The notes under the pieces: generated by a model
The model's input: only the letters and a program-made list of their open reading frames with translations
What the model was told of the DNA's origin: nothing
Databases searched by the model: none
Shown: positions 18,582-26,909 of the stretch, in pieces
Numbering within the stretch: position 1 is the first letter of the stretch
Layout: the number at the start of each line of letters is the position of its first letter
From: Silvibacterium sp.
Lineage (GTDB): Bacteria > Acidobacteriota > Terriglobia > Terriglobales > Acidobacteriaceae
Assembly: GCA_019232935.1 (NCBI GenBank)
Contig: JAFAMZ010000383.1
Coordinates: 1-38,633 of the forward strand
Direction of reading: 5' to 3'
DNA: 38,633 nt
Position numbers and translations under genes: made by a program

Positions 18582-19885
18582 TGAGGACAGTGGCACGTTT
18601 TAGAAATGTTCTGCAGGATGAGAGCGGCCAGGCTCTGGTTCTTGCCGGCGTGGGGATGGTTGTGATCGTTGGTTTCCTCGCGCTCGCCATCGACGTTGGG
18701 CAGTTGCGTTATGCGCAGACCAAGCTGCAGAATGCCGCGGATGCGGCAGCTATGGCCGCCGCAATCGAAATCTCTTATTGCGGCAACACCCATGCCTGCA
18801 CCGCCATGCAGACGGCGGCACAGAAAGCGCTGGCCGAGAACGGCTTCTCGGGCAGCACTGTGTATACCAACTGCGGCACTCCTGGAACCGGCTTGACCAT
18901 CGGTGTGAATCAGGGCCCCTGCGCTCTCGGCTCGACATCGAGCGACCCGCATTACGGGAGCTCCCAGTTTGCGGAAGTCGTTGTCACCTACTCGCAGCCA
19001 ACCTATTTTGCCAGAACTCTCGGCGTCAGTTCGGTCAAGATAAAGGTGCGAGCGGAAGCGGGTCTGGCAAACTCGACGAATTGTCTCTTCGTTTCCACCA
19101 ACAACACCAGCACCAGCGCAAACAATGCGCTGCTTGTGAATGGCTCTGCCTCAATTGCAGCGTCCTGCGGCATTATCGACGACGCGGGCGGCAGTTCGGC
19201 CGCCATTTTCAATGGCAACGACACAATCAATTCCGCCGGGCTGTATATTCACGGCGGTGACATAAACAACGGCAATAACACGATCAGCCCCTCGCCGACC
19301 ACCAACGCGTTAGCTGTGGCGGATCCCCTCAGCTACCTGACTGCGCCGACTGCCGGAAGCTGCACGTATACCAACGAGGTCATCAATGGCGGCAGCGGAA
19401 CGGTAACGCTGAATCCGGGCACTTACTGCGGCGGCCTGATCATCAATGGCAACGTGACCGTCAGCTTCACGTCCGGAACCTACATCATGCAGGGAAACAT
19501 GATTGTCAACGGCGGGGACACCATCTCCGGAACAGGGCTGACGTTTTATTTCAGTTCCGGCAGCCTGACCATGAACGGATCGAGCGACGCGAATCTGGTA
19601 GCCCCGACAAGCGGAACCTATGCGGGCATCCTCATCTATCAGGACTCAAGTGACAGTTCGGGGATCATTCTCAATGGCGACTCGAATTCCGTGTGGCAGG
19701 GGACACTCTATGCGCCTGCAGCCAACCTGACCCTCAACGGCGGCGGGAACCTCGCAGCCTATACGATCCTCGACACGGAAAGCCTTACCGTAAACGGCGG
19801 GGTCAATTTCACCATGGGATCCAATTACTCATCGCTTTCAGGAGGTTCGCCCGTGAAAAGCGGGGCAGCCGTTTTAGTGGAGTAG
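18578..19885 (+). CDS. Tad-domain (TadG-like) membrane-anchored protein with repetitive beta-helix-like C-terminus
   Basis: LQDESGQALVLAGVGMVVIVGFLALAIDVGQLRYAQTKLQNAADAAAMAAA N-terminus, then repeated xxxNGxxx turns; start overlaps the upstream stop (GTGATG). Confidence 0.85.
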   Translation: MMRTVARFRNVLQDESGQALVLAGVGMVVIVGFLALAIDVGQLRYAQTKLQNAADAAAMAAAIEISYCGNTHACTAMQTAAQKALAENGFSGSTVYTNCGTPGTGLTIGVNQGPCALGSTSSDPHYGSSQFAEVVVTYSQPTYFARTLGVSSVKIKVRAEAGLANSTNCLFVSTNNTSTSANNALLVNGSASIAASCGIIDDAGGSSAAIFNGNDTINSAGLYIHGGDINNGNNTISPSPTTNALAVADPLSYLTAPTAGSCTYTNEVINGGSGTVTLNPGTYCGGLIINGNVTVSFTSGTYIMQGNMIVNGGDTISGTGLTFYFSSGSLTMNGSSDANLVAPTSGTYAGILIYQDSSDSSGIILNGDSNSVWQGTLYAPAANLTLNGGGNLAAYTILDTESLTVNGGVNFTMGSNYSSLSGGSPVKSGAAVLVE

Positions 19886-19888
19886 CTT

Positions 19889-20350
19889 ATGAAATTACGA
19901 TTACTATTGCGATTCTTTCGACTTCGCATCCTCAGATGTGAACAGGGCGCCAGCCTGGTGGAAATAGGACTGGTGCTCCCCATTTTGCTTTTCATCGTGA
20001 TGGCCACTGTGGACTTTGCACGCGGATATTATTTCGCCAACGAAGTAGCCGGCGGCGCCCGCGCAGGAGCCATTTACGGCACAACCAATCCCAGTGATAC
20101 GACTGGGATCACGAACGCCGTGAAGTACGATGCTCCGGATGTCACCGACGTCAACGTTTCTTCTTCATGGGGCTGCGAATGCTCGGATGGAACCAGCGCA
20201 TCAACCAGTTGCAGCGCGGCTCCGACCTGTTCAGCCAACGTCGTCTATTACGTCAAAGTGACAGCTACGGCAAGCTATACCACCATTCTCCCGTGGACGG
20301 GTATTCCCTCCTCCCTCAGCCTGTCCAGCACAAGCGAAATGCGTTATTGA
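19889..20350 (+). CDS. tadE: TadE-like pseudopilin
   Basis: CEQGASLVEIGLVLPILLFIVMATVDFARGYYFANEVAGGARAGA. Confidence 0.88.
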   Translation: MKLRLLLRFFRLRILRCEQGASLVEIGLVLPILLFIVMATVDFARGYYFANEVAGGARAGAIYGTTNPSDTTGITNAVKYDAPDVTDVNVSSSWGCECSDGTSASTSCSAAPTCSANVVYYVKVTATASYTTILPWTGIPSSLSLSSTSEMRY

Positions 20351-20358
20351 GGTCACCG

Positions 20359-20859
20359 ATGAGAAGATATACGCGAAAACTGCGACGCATTTTTCAGGAG
20401 GATGCCGGCGACGCCAAGCTTGAATTTGCCATGTCGGCGATGACCCTGCTGATGGCTATTTTTGGCGCAATGGATTTTGCCCGGGCGGGTTATGTCTTTC
20501 ATTTTGTTTCTTATGCTGCGCAGCAGGGAACGCGCTATGCCATGGTCCGCGGTGCAAGCTGGGGAACTTCATGCGCTTCGGCATCCAGCAATGGCTGCAC
20601 CGCGAGCAGCTCAAATGTGCAAAGCTATGTCCAGGGGCTCGCGGGCCCGCTCATCACATCGAGCAGCATCACAGTCACGACCACATGGCCTGGCACCAAT
20701 GTAGGTGGGTCCACCGCGGGCTGTAGCACGACAAATACGGCAGGGTGCCTTGTCAAGGTGAAGGTGAGCTATCCATTTTCTTTCCCCATGTCTTTATCAT
20801 TCCTGCCGAGCATAACCAAGACGTTCACGGGAACTTCGGAAGCAGTGATTCAGTGGTAA
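20359..20859 (+). CDS. TadE/TadF-like pseudopilin
   Basis: RRIFQEDAGDAKLEFAMSAMTLLMAIFGAMDFARAGYVFHFVSYAAQQGTRYA; ATG at 20359 preferred over ORF-track start 20167, which overlaps tadE. Confidence 0.85.
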   Translation: MRRYTRKLRRIFQEDAGDAKLEFAMSAMTLLMAIFGAMDFARAGYVFHFVSYAAQQGTRYAMVRGASWGTSCASASSNGCTASSSNVQSYVQGLAGPLITSSSITVTTTWPGTNVGGSTAGCSTTNTAGCLVKVKVSYPFSFPMSLSFLPSITKTFTGTSEAVIQW

Positions 20860-21030
20860 AAATGAAACCCCGAGTGTGCTCAGAGGCGTTTCTGCAGATC
20901 CACGCCCCCCAATTGATAGGGAGCTGTGGAACAAGCATCACCGTGCACTGAGCACACCGATCCAATGCACCCGTTGCCTTTCCCTACAGCAAAAATTCGA
21001 AAACCTGCCGTCTTTTGTTACGCTCAAACC

Positions 21031-21747
21031 ATGCTCAATGGTTCGCCCAGATTCGCGCCCGGCCAGACGCTTCTCATTGACGCCGACGACACTCTCTGGG
21101 AAAACAATATCTATTTCGAGCGTGCCATTGCGGCTTTCATCTCCTGGCTCGATCACCACGAGTACTCTCGCGACGAGGTCCGCCAGATACTCAATGAGGT
21201 GGAACGCGAAAACACGCGCCTGCATGGTTATGGAGTCGCCAGCTTCCGGCGCGCTCTCGTGACGTGTTTCGAGCGCCTCTCCGCCGAGCCTGTCACAGCC
21301 GACCGCCATGATCGCATCGTAAGCTTCGCCAATTGCATTATCGAGCAGGAGATCGAATTGTTGCCCGGTGTGCGGGAAACCCTGCCAGTGCTCGCCAGCC
21401 GCCATCGGCTCATTCTTATGACCAAGGGAAATCCCGAAGAGCAATCGCAGAAACTCGCTCGCTCGAGGCTCGGCGAATACTTTACCGCCGTCGAGATACC
21501 TCACGAGAAGAATCCCGAGGCATATCAAAGCGTATGCTCCCGTTACTCACTCGCGTGCGAAACCACCTGGATGATCGGCAACAGCCCTCGCTCCGACATC
21601 AACCCCGCGCTCGCCGCCGGACTGCACGCCGTCTACATCCATCACCCAAACACATGGGTGCTCGAGCACGAGAGCATCGACACAGCGCCGCCGGGTCGCC
21701 ACCTCCTCGAGATCGAAAGCTTCGCCCACCTCGACCTTCATTTCTAG
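21031..21747 (+). CDS. HAD family hydrolase
   Basis: TLLIDADDTLWENNIYFERAIAAF, RLILMTKGNPEEQSQKL, TTWMIGNSPRSDINPALAAGLHAVYI. Confidence 0.85.
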   Translation: MLNGSPRFAPGQTLLIDADDTLWENNIYFERAIAAFISWLDHHEYSRDEVRQILNEVERENTRLHGYGVASFRRALVTCFERLSAEPVTADRHDRIVSFANCIIEQEIELLPGVRETLPVLASRHRLILMTKGNPEEQSQKLARSRLGEYFTAVEIPHEKNPEAYQSVCSRYSLACETTWMIGNSPRSDINPALAAGLHAVYIHHPNTWVLEHESIDTAPPGRHLLEIESFAHLDLHF

Positions 21748-21937
21748 AGGATAGAAACCGAGGCTCCACATTCGAACGAAGTCCCCAGGCCGGCGCGCCC
21801 TTCTTCTGGAGGTCTGAGTTCCCGATCGCTGACTCGACAGCCCTGCTCCGTGTGCCGCTATTGCAATAAATTTCAGCTATTTGCAACCCGGTGACTCCTT
21901 CTCCGTCTCTGAACTTTACCGCGATATTCTGGCTGCG

Positions 21938-23029
21938 ATGCCTGAAATGCGTGTCGTCATCGCCGGGGGAGGCACAGGCGGCCACATCATTCCCGCTCTC
22001 GCCATTGCCAATGAGCTGCGGGCAGCGTTCGGCACGAACATTCTGTTCGTCGGCACACCGCGCGGCCTCGAGTCCCGCCTCATCCCGCCTGCTGGATACG
22101 AACTCTCTCTCATCAAAGTCGGCCAGCTCAAGAATGTCTCGCTCCTCACTCGCGCCCGGACGCTGGTCGACCTGCCTCTCAGCATCATTCGCTGCCGCGC
22201 ACTTCTAAGCCGCTTCCGTCCCCATGTTGTGATCGGCGTCGGCGGATACGCATCCGGCCCCGCAATGGCGGCGGCCATTCTCGACCACATTCCTACTCTG
22301 GCCTTCGAGCCTAACGCGTATCCCGGCCTCGCTAATCGCCTCGTTGGAAAATACGTCGGAGCCGCGGCCGTCAATTTTCCCGCGGCGGCGAAATATTTCC
22401 GCAACGCCCAGGTCACCGGCATTCCCGTCCGCGAGGAATTCTTTCGCCTGCCTCCTCGCCAGCGCGACGCACCTCCGCATCTGCTCGTCTTCGGAGGCAG
22501 TCAGGGAGCCCGCATCCTCAACACGCTCCTGCCGCAAATCGCTTCTCCGCTGCTCGCCATGGTTCCGGGCCTGACTATCCTGCATCAGGCAGGTGCGCGC
22601 CACGCAAAGGAGGCACTTGCGGCATATATGGCCTGCGGAGCGCCATCCAGCCGCTGGCAGGTCTACGATTTTCTCGATGACATGCCTCGCCGCTTCGCTT
22701 CAGCTGATCTGGTGCTTTCACGCAGCGGAGCCAGCACCGTCGCAGAACTTGCCGCGGCAGGCAAGCCTTCGCTGCTGGTTCCGTTCCCACAAGCCGCCGA
22801 CGATCATCAGCGCAAGAATGCCGAAGCCCTCGTGGATGCCGGGGCCGCGCGCATGCTCGTTGAAGCAGAAGCGACCAAAGATAGCCTCCTCGCCACACTC
22901 GTCGCACTACTCAATGACCGCGCTGCTCTTGATGCGATGTCCACGCGCGCGAGAACTCTCGCCCACCCGGATGCGGTTCGCAGCATTATGGAAATGGTGC
23001 TGACGCTGAAGCAGAATGGTGTGAAATAG
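21938..23029 (+). CDS. murG: UDP-N-acetylglucosamine transferase MurG
   Basis: MRVVIAGGGTGGHIIPALAIANEL, VGVGGYASGPAMAAAIL, LVFGGSQGARILN, LSRSGASTVAELAAAGKPSLLVPFPQAADDHQRKNA. Confidence 0.94.
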   Translation: MPEMRVVIAGGGTGGHIIPALAIANELRAAFGTNILFVGTPRGLESRLIPPAGYELSLIKVGQLKNVSLLTRARTLVDLPLSIIRCRALLSRFRPHVVIGVGGYASGPAMAAAILDHIPTLAFEPNAYPGLANRLVGKYVGAAAVNFPAAAKYFRNAQVTGIPVREEFFRLPPRQRDAPPHLLVFGGSQGARILNTLLPQIASPLLAMVPGLTILHQAGARHAKEALAAYMACGAPSSRWQVYDFLDDMPRRFASADLVLSRSGASTVAELAAAGKPSLLVPFPQAADDHQRKNAEALVDAGAARMLVEAEATKDSLLATLVALLNDRAALDAMSTRARTLAHPDAVRSIMEMVLTLKQNGVK

Positions 23030-23044
23030 ATGACCTTCAATCAA

Positions 23045-23077
23045 AAAGCAAAAAGGCCCGCTCAGAAGAGCAGACCT
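23045..23077 (-). terminator. Rho-independent-like terminator for the minus-strand Gly/Tyr-rich gene
   Basis: Minus strand AGGTCTGCTC-TTCT-GAGCGGGCCT followed by TTTTGCTTTTTG; lies between convergent murG and the 23097 ORF. Confidence 0.7.
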
Positions 23078-23096
23078 CGTGTTTTGAGTTAAGCCA

Positions 23097-23705
23097 TTAG
23101 CGGTGACCGCCACCACTGTGGAACCCTCCACCACCGTGGAATCCTCCACCCATCCCTCCGCCGTGGAATCCTCCGGCAGACCCGCCATGGAATCCGCCGT
23201 ACCCGGGTGTACCGTGAAACCCACTGTACCCGCCGGTGCCGTGGAAGCCATTTCCTGAATGGGTGGATCCAGGTCCGACGTAGCCGCCGCGGTTGACATA
23301 CCCGTTGTATCCATATCCGCTGCGATAGCCACTGGTTCCCGCATATCCGTGATAGCCGTAACCACCGTGGTATCCGCCGTAGCCCCCCCGGTACCCATAC
23401 GAGCCGGCATGTCCCCAACCCCAGCCGTGTCCATACCATCCGCGGTACCAGGGACCGGCGCCGATGAAGACTCCGCCAATGAACCAACTCGGACCGTAGT
23501 ACCCGGATGGGGCGCACGCGTAAGGATAATAAGGATAGTAGCCCCACTCGCAATCCGGGGGGGCCGCCACATACGCCGGCGCCGGATACTCAACCGCCGG
23601 CCCGATACCGATGCCCACAGCTACTTGTGCGTTTGCATGCGAAGGCATCAGCGCCAGGGGAACGGCCAGCAGTACAACCAACATGAACGAGCGCAGGATG
23701 CGCAT
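23097..23705 (-). CDS. secreted Gly/Tyr/His-rich low-complexity protein
   Basis: Signal peptide MRILRSFMLVVLLAVPLALMPSHANA then GYGGYHGGYGYHGY... GGFHGGGMGGGFHGGGGFHSGGGHR; GGGAGG RBS before the ATG at 23705. Confidence 0.75.
   Translation of the reverse strand: MRILRSFMLVVLLAVPLALMPSHANAQVAVGIGIGPAVEYPAPAYVAAPPDCEWGYYPYYPYACAPSGYYGPSWFIGGVFIGAGPWYRGWYGHGWGWGHAGSYGYRGGYGGYHGGYGYHGYAGTSGYRSGYGYNGYVNRGGYVGPGSTHSGNGFHGTGGYSGFHGTPGYGGFHGGSAGGFHGGGMGGGFHGGGGFHSGGGHR
23100..23420 (-). repeat. Short degenerate tandem repeats encoding GGFHG/GYxGY units
   Basis: Repeated ccaccgtggaatcctcc-type units visible on the plus strand. Confidence 0.65.
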
Positions 23706-23870
23706 TTTCCAAAACCTCCCAATCACCTGATCGGCAGGTTGACCCTGCCTCCAGACCCCGTGATTTGAGCTCGCACTTCGGGTGTCTTAAAGCCTACTTC
23801 TATTAACAGAAGATGTGCGAAAAAGTTGTGAGATTCAGGACCCCGAATGAGGTTCCATAACGCTGAAAAT

Positions 23871-24509
23871 TCAGGGCTTTTGAGGCACACTCGCGGACTC
23901 GATCTGGAACGAGCAGTAGACGAACTGTTGAGGCGTTCCTCTCGGCGTCAAGTGCAATTCCTCTCTGCTCTCCACCAGCGTAAACGAGCACCCCAATTCG
24001 CTCTGAAGCGATTCGGAGTTGTAACGGACAACCGGCAGGCCGCTGCACCGGGAGGGGGCCTCCGGCCCGAAGGTGGCGATGATCGCGTGCCCGCCGGGCC
24101 GAACGCAGGAGAGCAGGCTGCAGATGTAGGCTGCACGATCTTCAGCCTCGACCAGGAAATGAAATACCGCACGATCGTGCCAGACATCGATTGAATGCCG
24201 GCGAAAAGAGAGCGCGGTCACATCGCCTGCGATCCAGCAGACCCGCTCGGCGGCCGCTCCGAGACGCTTCTTTGCTTCTTCCAGAGCGTTCGTTGAAATA
24301 TCCAGCACGGCTACTCTCTGATAACCGGCCAGAATGAGGTCATCGACGAGCGTCGCCTCGCCACCCCCAACGTCGAGAATTGCAGAAGCGGGCCCAATTG
24401 CGGCTTGCCTGATGAGATCGAGCGAAATCTCCAGATGCGGCCGATACCAGCTCACCGCCTCGGGCGCTCTGCTGCGATAGACCTCTTCCCAGTGATCCCT
24501 TGCATTCAT
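23871..24509 (-). CDS. class I SAM-dependent methyltransferase
   Basis: ASAILDVGGGEATLVDDLILAGYQRVAVLDISTNALEEAKKRLG, VCWIAGDVTALSF, CVRPGGHAIIATFGPEAP. Confidence 0.87.
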   Translation of the reverse strand: MNARDHWEEVYRSRAPEAVSWYRPHLEISLDLIRQAAIGPASAILDVGGGEATLVDDLILAGYQRVAVLDISTNALEEAKKRLGAAAERVCWIAGDVTALSFRRHSIDVWHDRAVFHFLVEAEDRAAYICSLLSCVRPGGHAIIATFGPEAPSRCSGLPVVRYNSESLQSELGCSFTLVESREELHLTPRGTPQQFVYCSFQIESASVPQKP

Positions 24510-24564
24510 TTTCTATAGCCTGGATTTCAGAATTCCACTGAAAGTCTACTCGCTAGAAAACACG

Positions 24565-24623
24565 GCACCCGGATGCGGGCACATCCGGGTGCGAGGAAGA
24601 GCGGCGCCGGGGAGACGCCGCTC
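24565..24623 (-). terminator. Two adjacent perfect hairpins downstream of the Tyr/Asp/Arg-rich gene
   Basis: GCACCCGGATG-CGGGCA-CATCCGGGTGC (11 bp, 24565-24592) and GAGCGGCG-N9-CGCCGCTC (8 bp, 24599-24623); minus strand continues GTGTTTTCTAG. Confidence 0.55.
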
Positions 24624-24649
24624 GCGCAACTGATCGGTGGCCTGAATCG

Positions 24650-25018
24650 CTATCGGCGTCCGTGTTCCCAGCCGCGATGATCGTAATCGCGGTCGCGATC
24701 ATAGTCGTGCCTGTCGTAGTCGCGACCATAGTAGCGGTCATCCCAATCGCGATGATAGGAGTGCTCGTCCCAGTTGCGAACGTAATAGCGGTCGCGATGC
24801 ACCCAGCGTCCCGGAACCCAGACGTTTCCTGTGTAGTATCCGCCCGTCCAGTAGAAATCCGGACCGGGGCACGCGGGAACGTAACCGCCATAGTAGCTAT
24901 AGTCCTGCGGTGCAATCTGAATCGCGATGCCAACCTGTGCCTGCGCCTTTGCAGATCCTGCAACAGCTGCAACTGCCACGATGCCAGTAAATGCGAGAGT
25001 ACGAAGAACATTTTTCAT
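24650..25018 (-). CDS. secreted Tyr/Asp/Arg/His-rich small protein
   Basis: MKNVLRTLAFTGIVAVAAVAGSAKAQAQ signal peptide; GNVWVPGRWVHRDRYYVRNWDEHSYHRDWDDRYYGRDYDRHDYDRDRDYDHRGWEHGRR; AAAGGAG RBS. Confidence 0.75.
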   Translation of the reverse strand: MKNVLRTLAFTGIVAVAAVAGSAKAQAQVGIAIQIAPQDYSYYGGYVPACPGPDFYWTGGYYTGNVWVPGRWVHRDRYYVRNWDEHSYHRDWDDRYYGRDYDRHDYDRDRDYDHRGWEHGRR

Positions 25019-25193
25019 CTGAGCTCCTTTCGAGCGCGGCTTCAAATCTCTACGATTTACCGCGTCTGCCGTCTATCGAACCGCTCTGCCTGTGTGAACG
25101 AGAGCCGGGAACAATTGTTGCGGAGCTGTCGAGGAGTTTATTTCCGTGCAAGTGCGCAACTTTTGGGTGCATCGCGCATTGGTATGGCCTCAC

Positions 25194-26837
25194 CTATTTC
25201 TTGCCGCAGCCTGGGGCCTTGCCTGACGGCGGCCACAACTCGCTGAAGATCTGCACGGTAGTATCGGGAAAGTCCTTTGGGGTAATCGTGTCCCCGAAGT
25301 CCATGTATGGGACCTCGCCGTTCGATCCGATTCTTGTCCACTCCGAGCTCATCATCAGACGCGGATCACCTGTTCGCGCAAAGTGCACCCACATGGTTAC
25401 CATCTGATCGGAGAGCTTGCGGTCTGCTTCCGTAAAGTCGTCGGGAGCGTTCAGCGTGTGTCCGAAGACGTAGGCGATCTCTGCCGAGTGATACGAACCG
25501 AGGCCCAGCCGTTCAGCACGCGGGCTCACTCGGCTGAATCTGTACAGATACCCATGCGTCGCGCGTGCAACTGAGAATGTGCCATAAAGGAACAGTGAAT
25601 CAGATAACAACCGGTCTGCTGCTGCATGAAGCTGTTCGGGTGCGGGAGACGGAGGCGCATACCTGGTGAGAACCTGCTTCCCGCAGGGCGCGAACGCCTG
25701 CTCCACCCACCCATTGAGGCTGTCTGCATTTGCCGGATGATAATGCGTCAGGAACAGATTTCCTTCATTCGTGTTCGTACCCGCCATCACGGGGATATGG
25801 ATGAAGCGGCCCTCGGCGTAGAGCCTGGCAAGCTGATCGGAGATAACATACCCATCCGCAAACGGCGTCCACGCCAGGTGCACGCTGTTGGGATCGTCCA
25901 GCGGCGTCGCTGCCCGAAGCCGCGTCCTGCCCGTGCCGCCCGGCCCGAACAGCTTCTTCGAAGCCGAGTAGGACTGCTCCATGACGGCATCGGCAGAGAG
26001 CGCCCGCAGGTCTGCGATGTGCGGCCCAACCGCCAGTCCTACCGCCTCCATATTGGTGATGCCGCGATAGTCGCGCTTCAGTTCAGGTTCAGGAGTCATC
26101 AGCAGCCCGGGGCTCTCGAGGATCGCCTTGTCAAAGAGTCCCCTGGCCAGAGGCGAGGCCATCAGGTACGCAATACTCGAAGCGCCGGCCGATTCGCCGA
26201 ATACCGTCACATTACGCGGATCGCCCCCGAACGCGGCGATATTTTCCCGCAGCCAGCGAAGCGCGGCGATCTGGTCGAGGAGGGCGTAGTTCCCTGAGGT
26301 GTGATTCGGGGATTCGGCAGTCAGCTCCGGATGCGCCATGTAGCCGAAGACACCCATTCTGTAATTGATCGTCACCAGCACCACGCCTCGCATGGCCAAA
26401 CGCGTGCCGTCGAAGCTGGCCTGAGAGCCTGCACCTGAAACAAACGACCCGCCATGTATCCACACCATCACGGGCGCCGCCTGCGCAGTCTTGATCGACG
26501 GAGTCCAGACATTCAGATACAGGCAGTCCTCACTCATATCTGAGCGAGAAATGCTCATGAGACGCGACTCCGGCTGCATGCATACCGGCCCGAACTTCGT
26601 CGCGTCCCTCACTCCTGTCCACGCCTCCGCGGGCCGCGGTTCCCGCCAGCGAAGGTCCCCCACCGGAGGCGCGGCATAAGGAACTCCCTTGAATGCGAAC
26701 GGTCCCATGCCGGTCGCCGCGCCCTCCAGTTCACCCTGCGCGACGCGTACGTGCGCCGGCGAAATCTGCGCGTCTTGTGCAACTGCGAAGAGAGCGGTGC
26801 AGAACAGAAAAATCAGAGCGGGAAATCGCAGTTGCAT
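25194..26837 (-). CDS. carboxylesterase/lipase family protein (type B)
   Basis: EDCLYLNVWTPSIKTAQAAPVMVWIHGGSFVSGAGSQ, nucleophile elbow VTVFGESAGASSIAYLMASPLARGLFDKAI; signal peptide at the internal Met 26837. Confidence 0.9.
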   Translation of the reverse strand: MQLRFPALIFLFCTALFAVAQDAQISPAHVRVAQGELEGAATGMGPFAFKGVPYAAPPVGDLRWREPRPAEAWTGVRDATKFGPVCMQPESRLMSISRSDMSEDCLYLNVWTPSIKTAQAAPVMVWIHGGSFVSGAGSQASFDGTRLAMRGVVLVTINYRMGVFGYMAHPELTAESPNHTSGNYALLDQIAALRWLRENIAAFGGDPRNVTVFGESAGASSIAYLMASPLARGLFDKAILESPGLLMTPEPELKRDYRGITNMEAVGLAVGPHIADLRALSADAVMEQSYSASKKLFGPGGTGRTRLRAATPLDDPNSVHLAWTPFADGYVISDQLARLYAEGRFIHIPVMAGTNTNEGNLFLTHYHPANADSLNGWVEQAFAPCGKQVLTRYAPPSPAPEQLHAAADRLLSDSLFLYGTFSVARATHGYLYRFSRVSPRAERLGLGSYHSAEIAYVFGHTLNAPDDFTEADRKLSDQMVTMWVHFARTGDPRLMMSSEWTRIGSNGEVPYMDFGDTITPKDFPDTTVQIFSELWPPSGKAPGCGKK

Positions 26838-26909
26838 CGGAAACTCCCAGGAAAGACGCTGATAGAGTAACTTATGCGGTAGTCCCACGGCGTCGCAGTT
26901 TGAACTTTC

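Noticed and set aside
20874-20957. 10-bp inverted repeat GTGTGCTCAG...CTGAGCACAC after the last TadE-like gene
   Set aside because: Arms are 64 nt apart and a match of this length at this spacing is expected by chance a few times in a window this size.
23100-23420. Regular short repeats considered as a CRISPR-like array
   Set aside because: Units are short, degenerate and in frame within a Gly/Tyr-rich protein; no spacers of uniform length and no cas genes.
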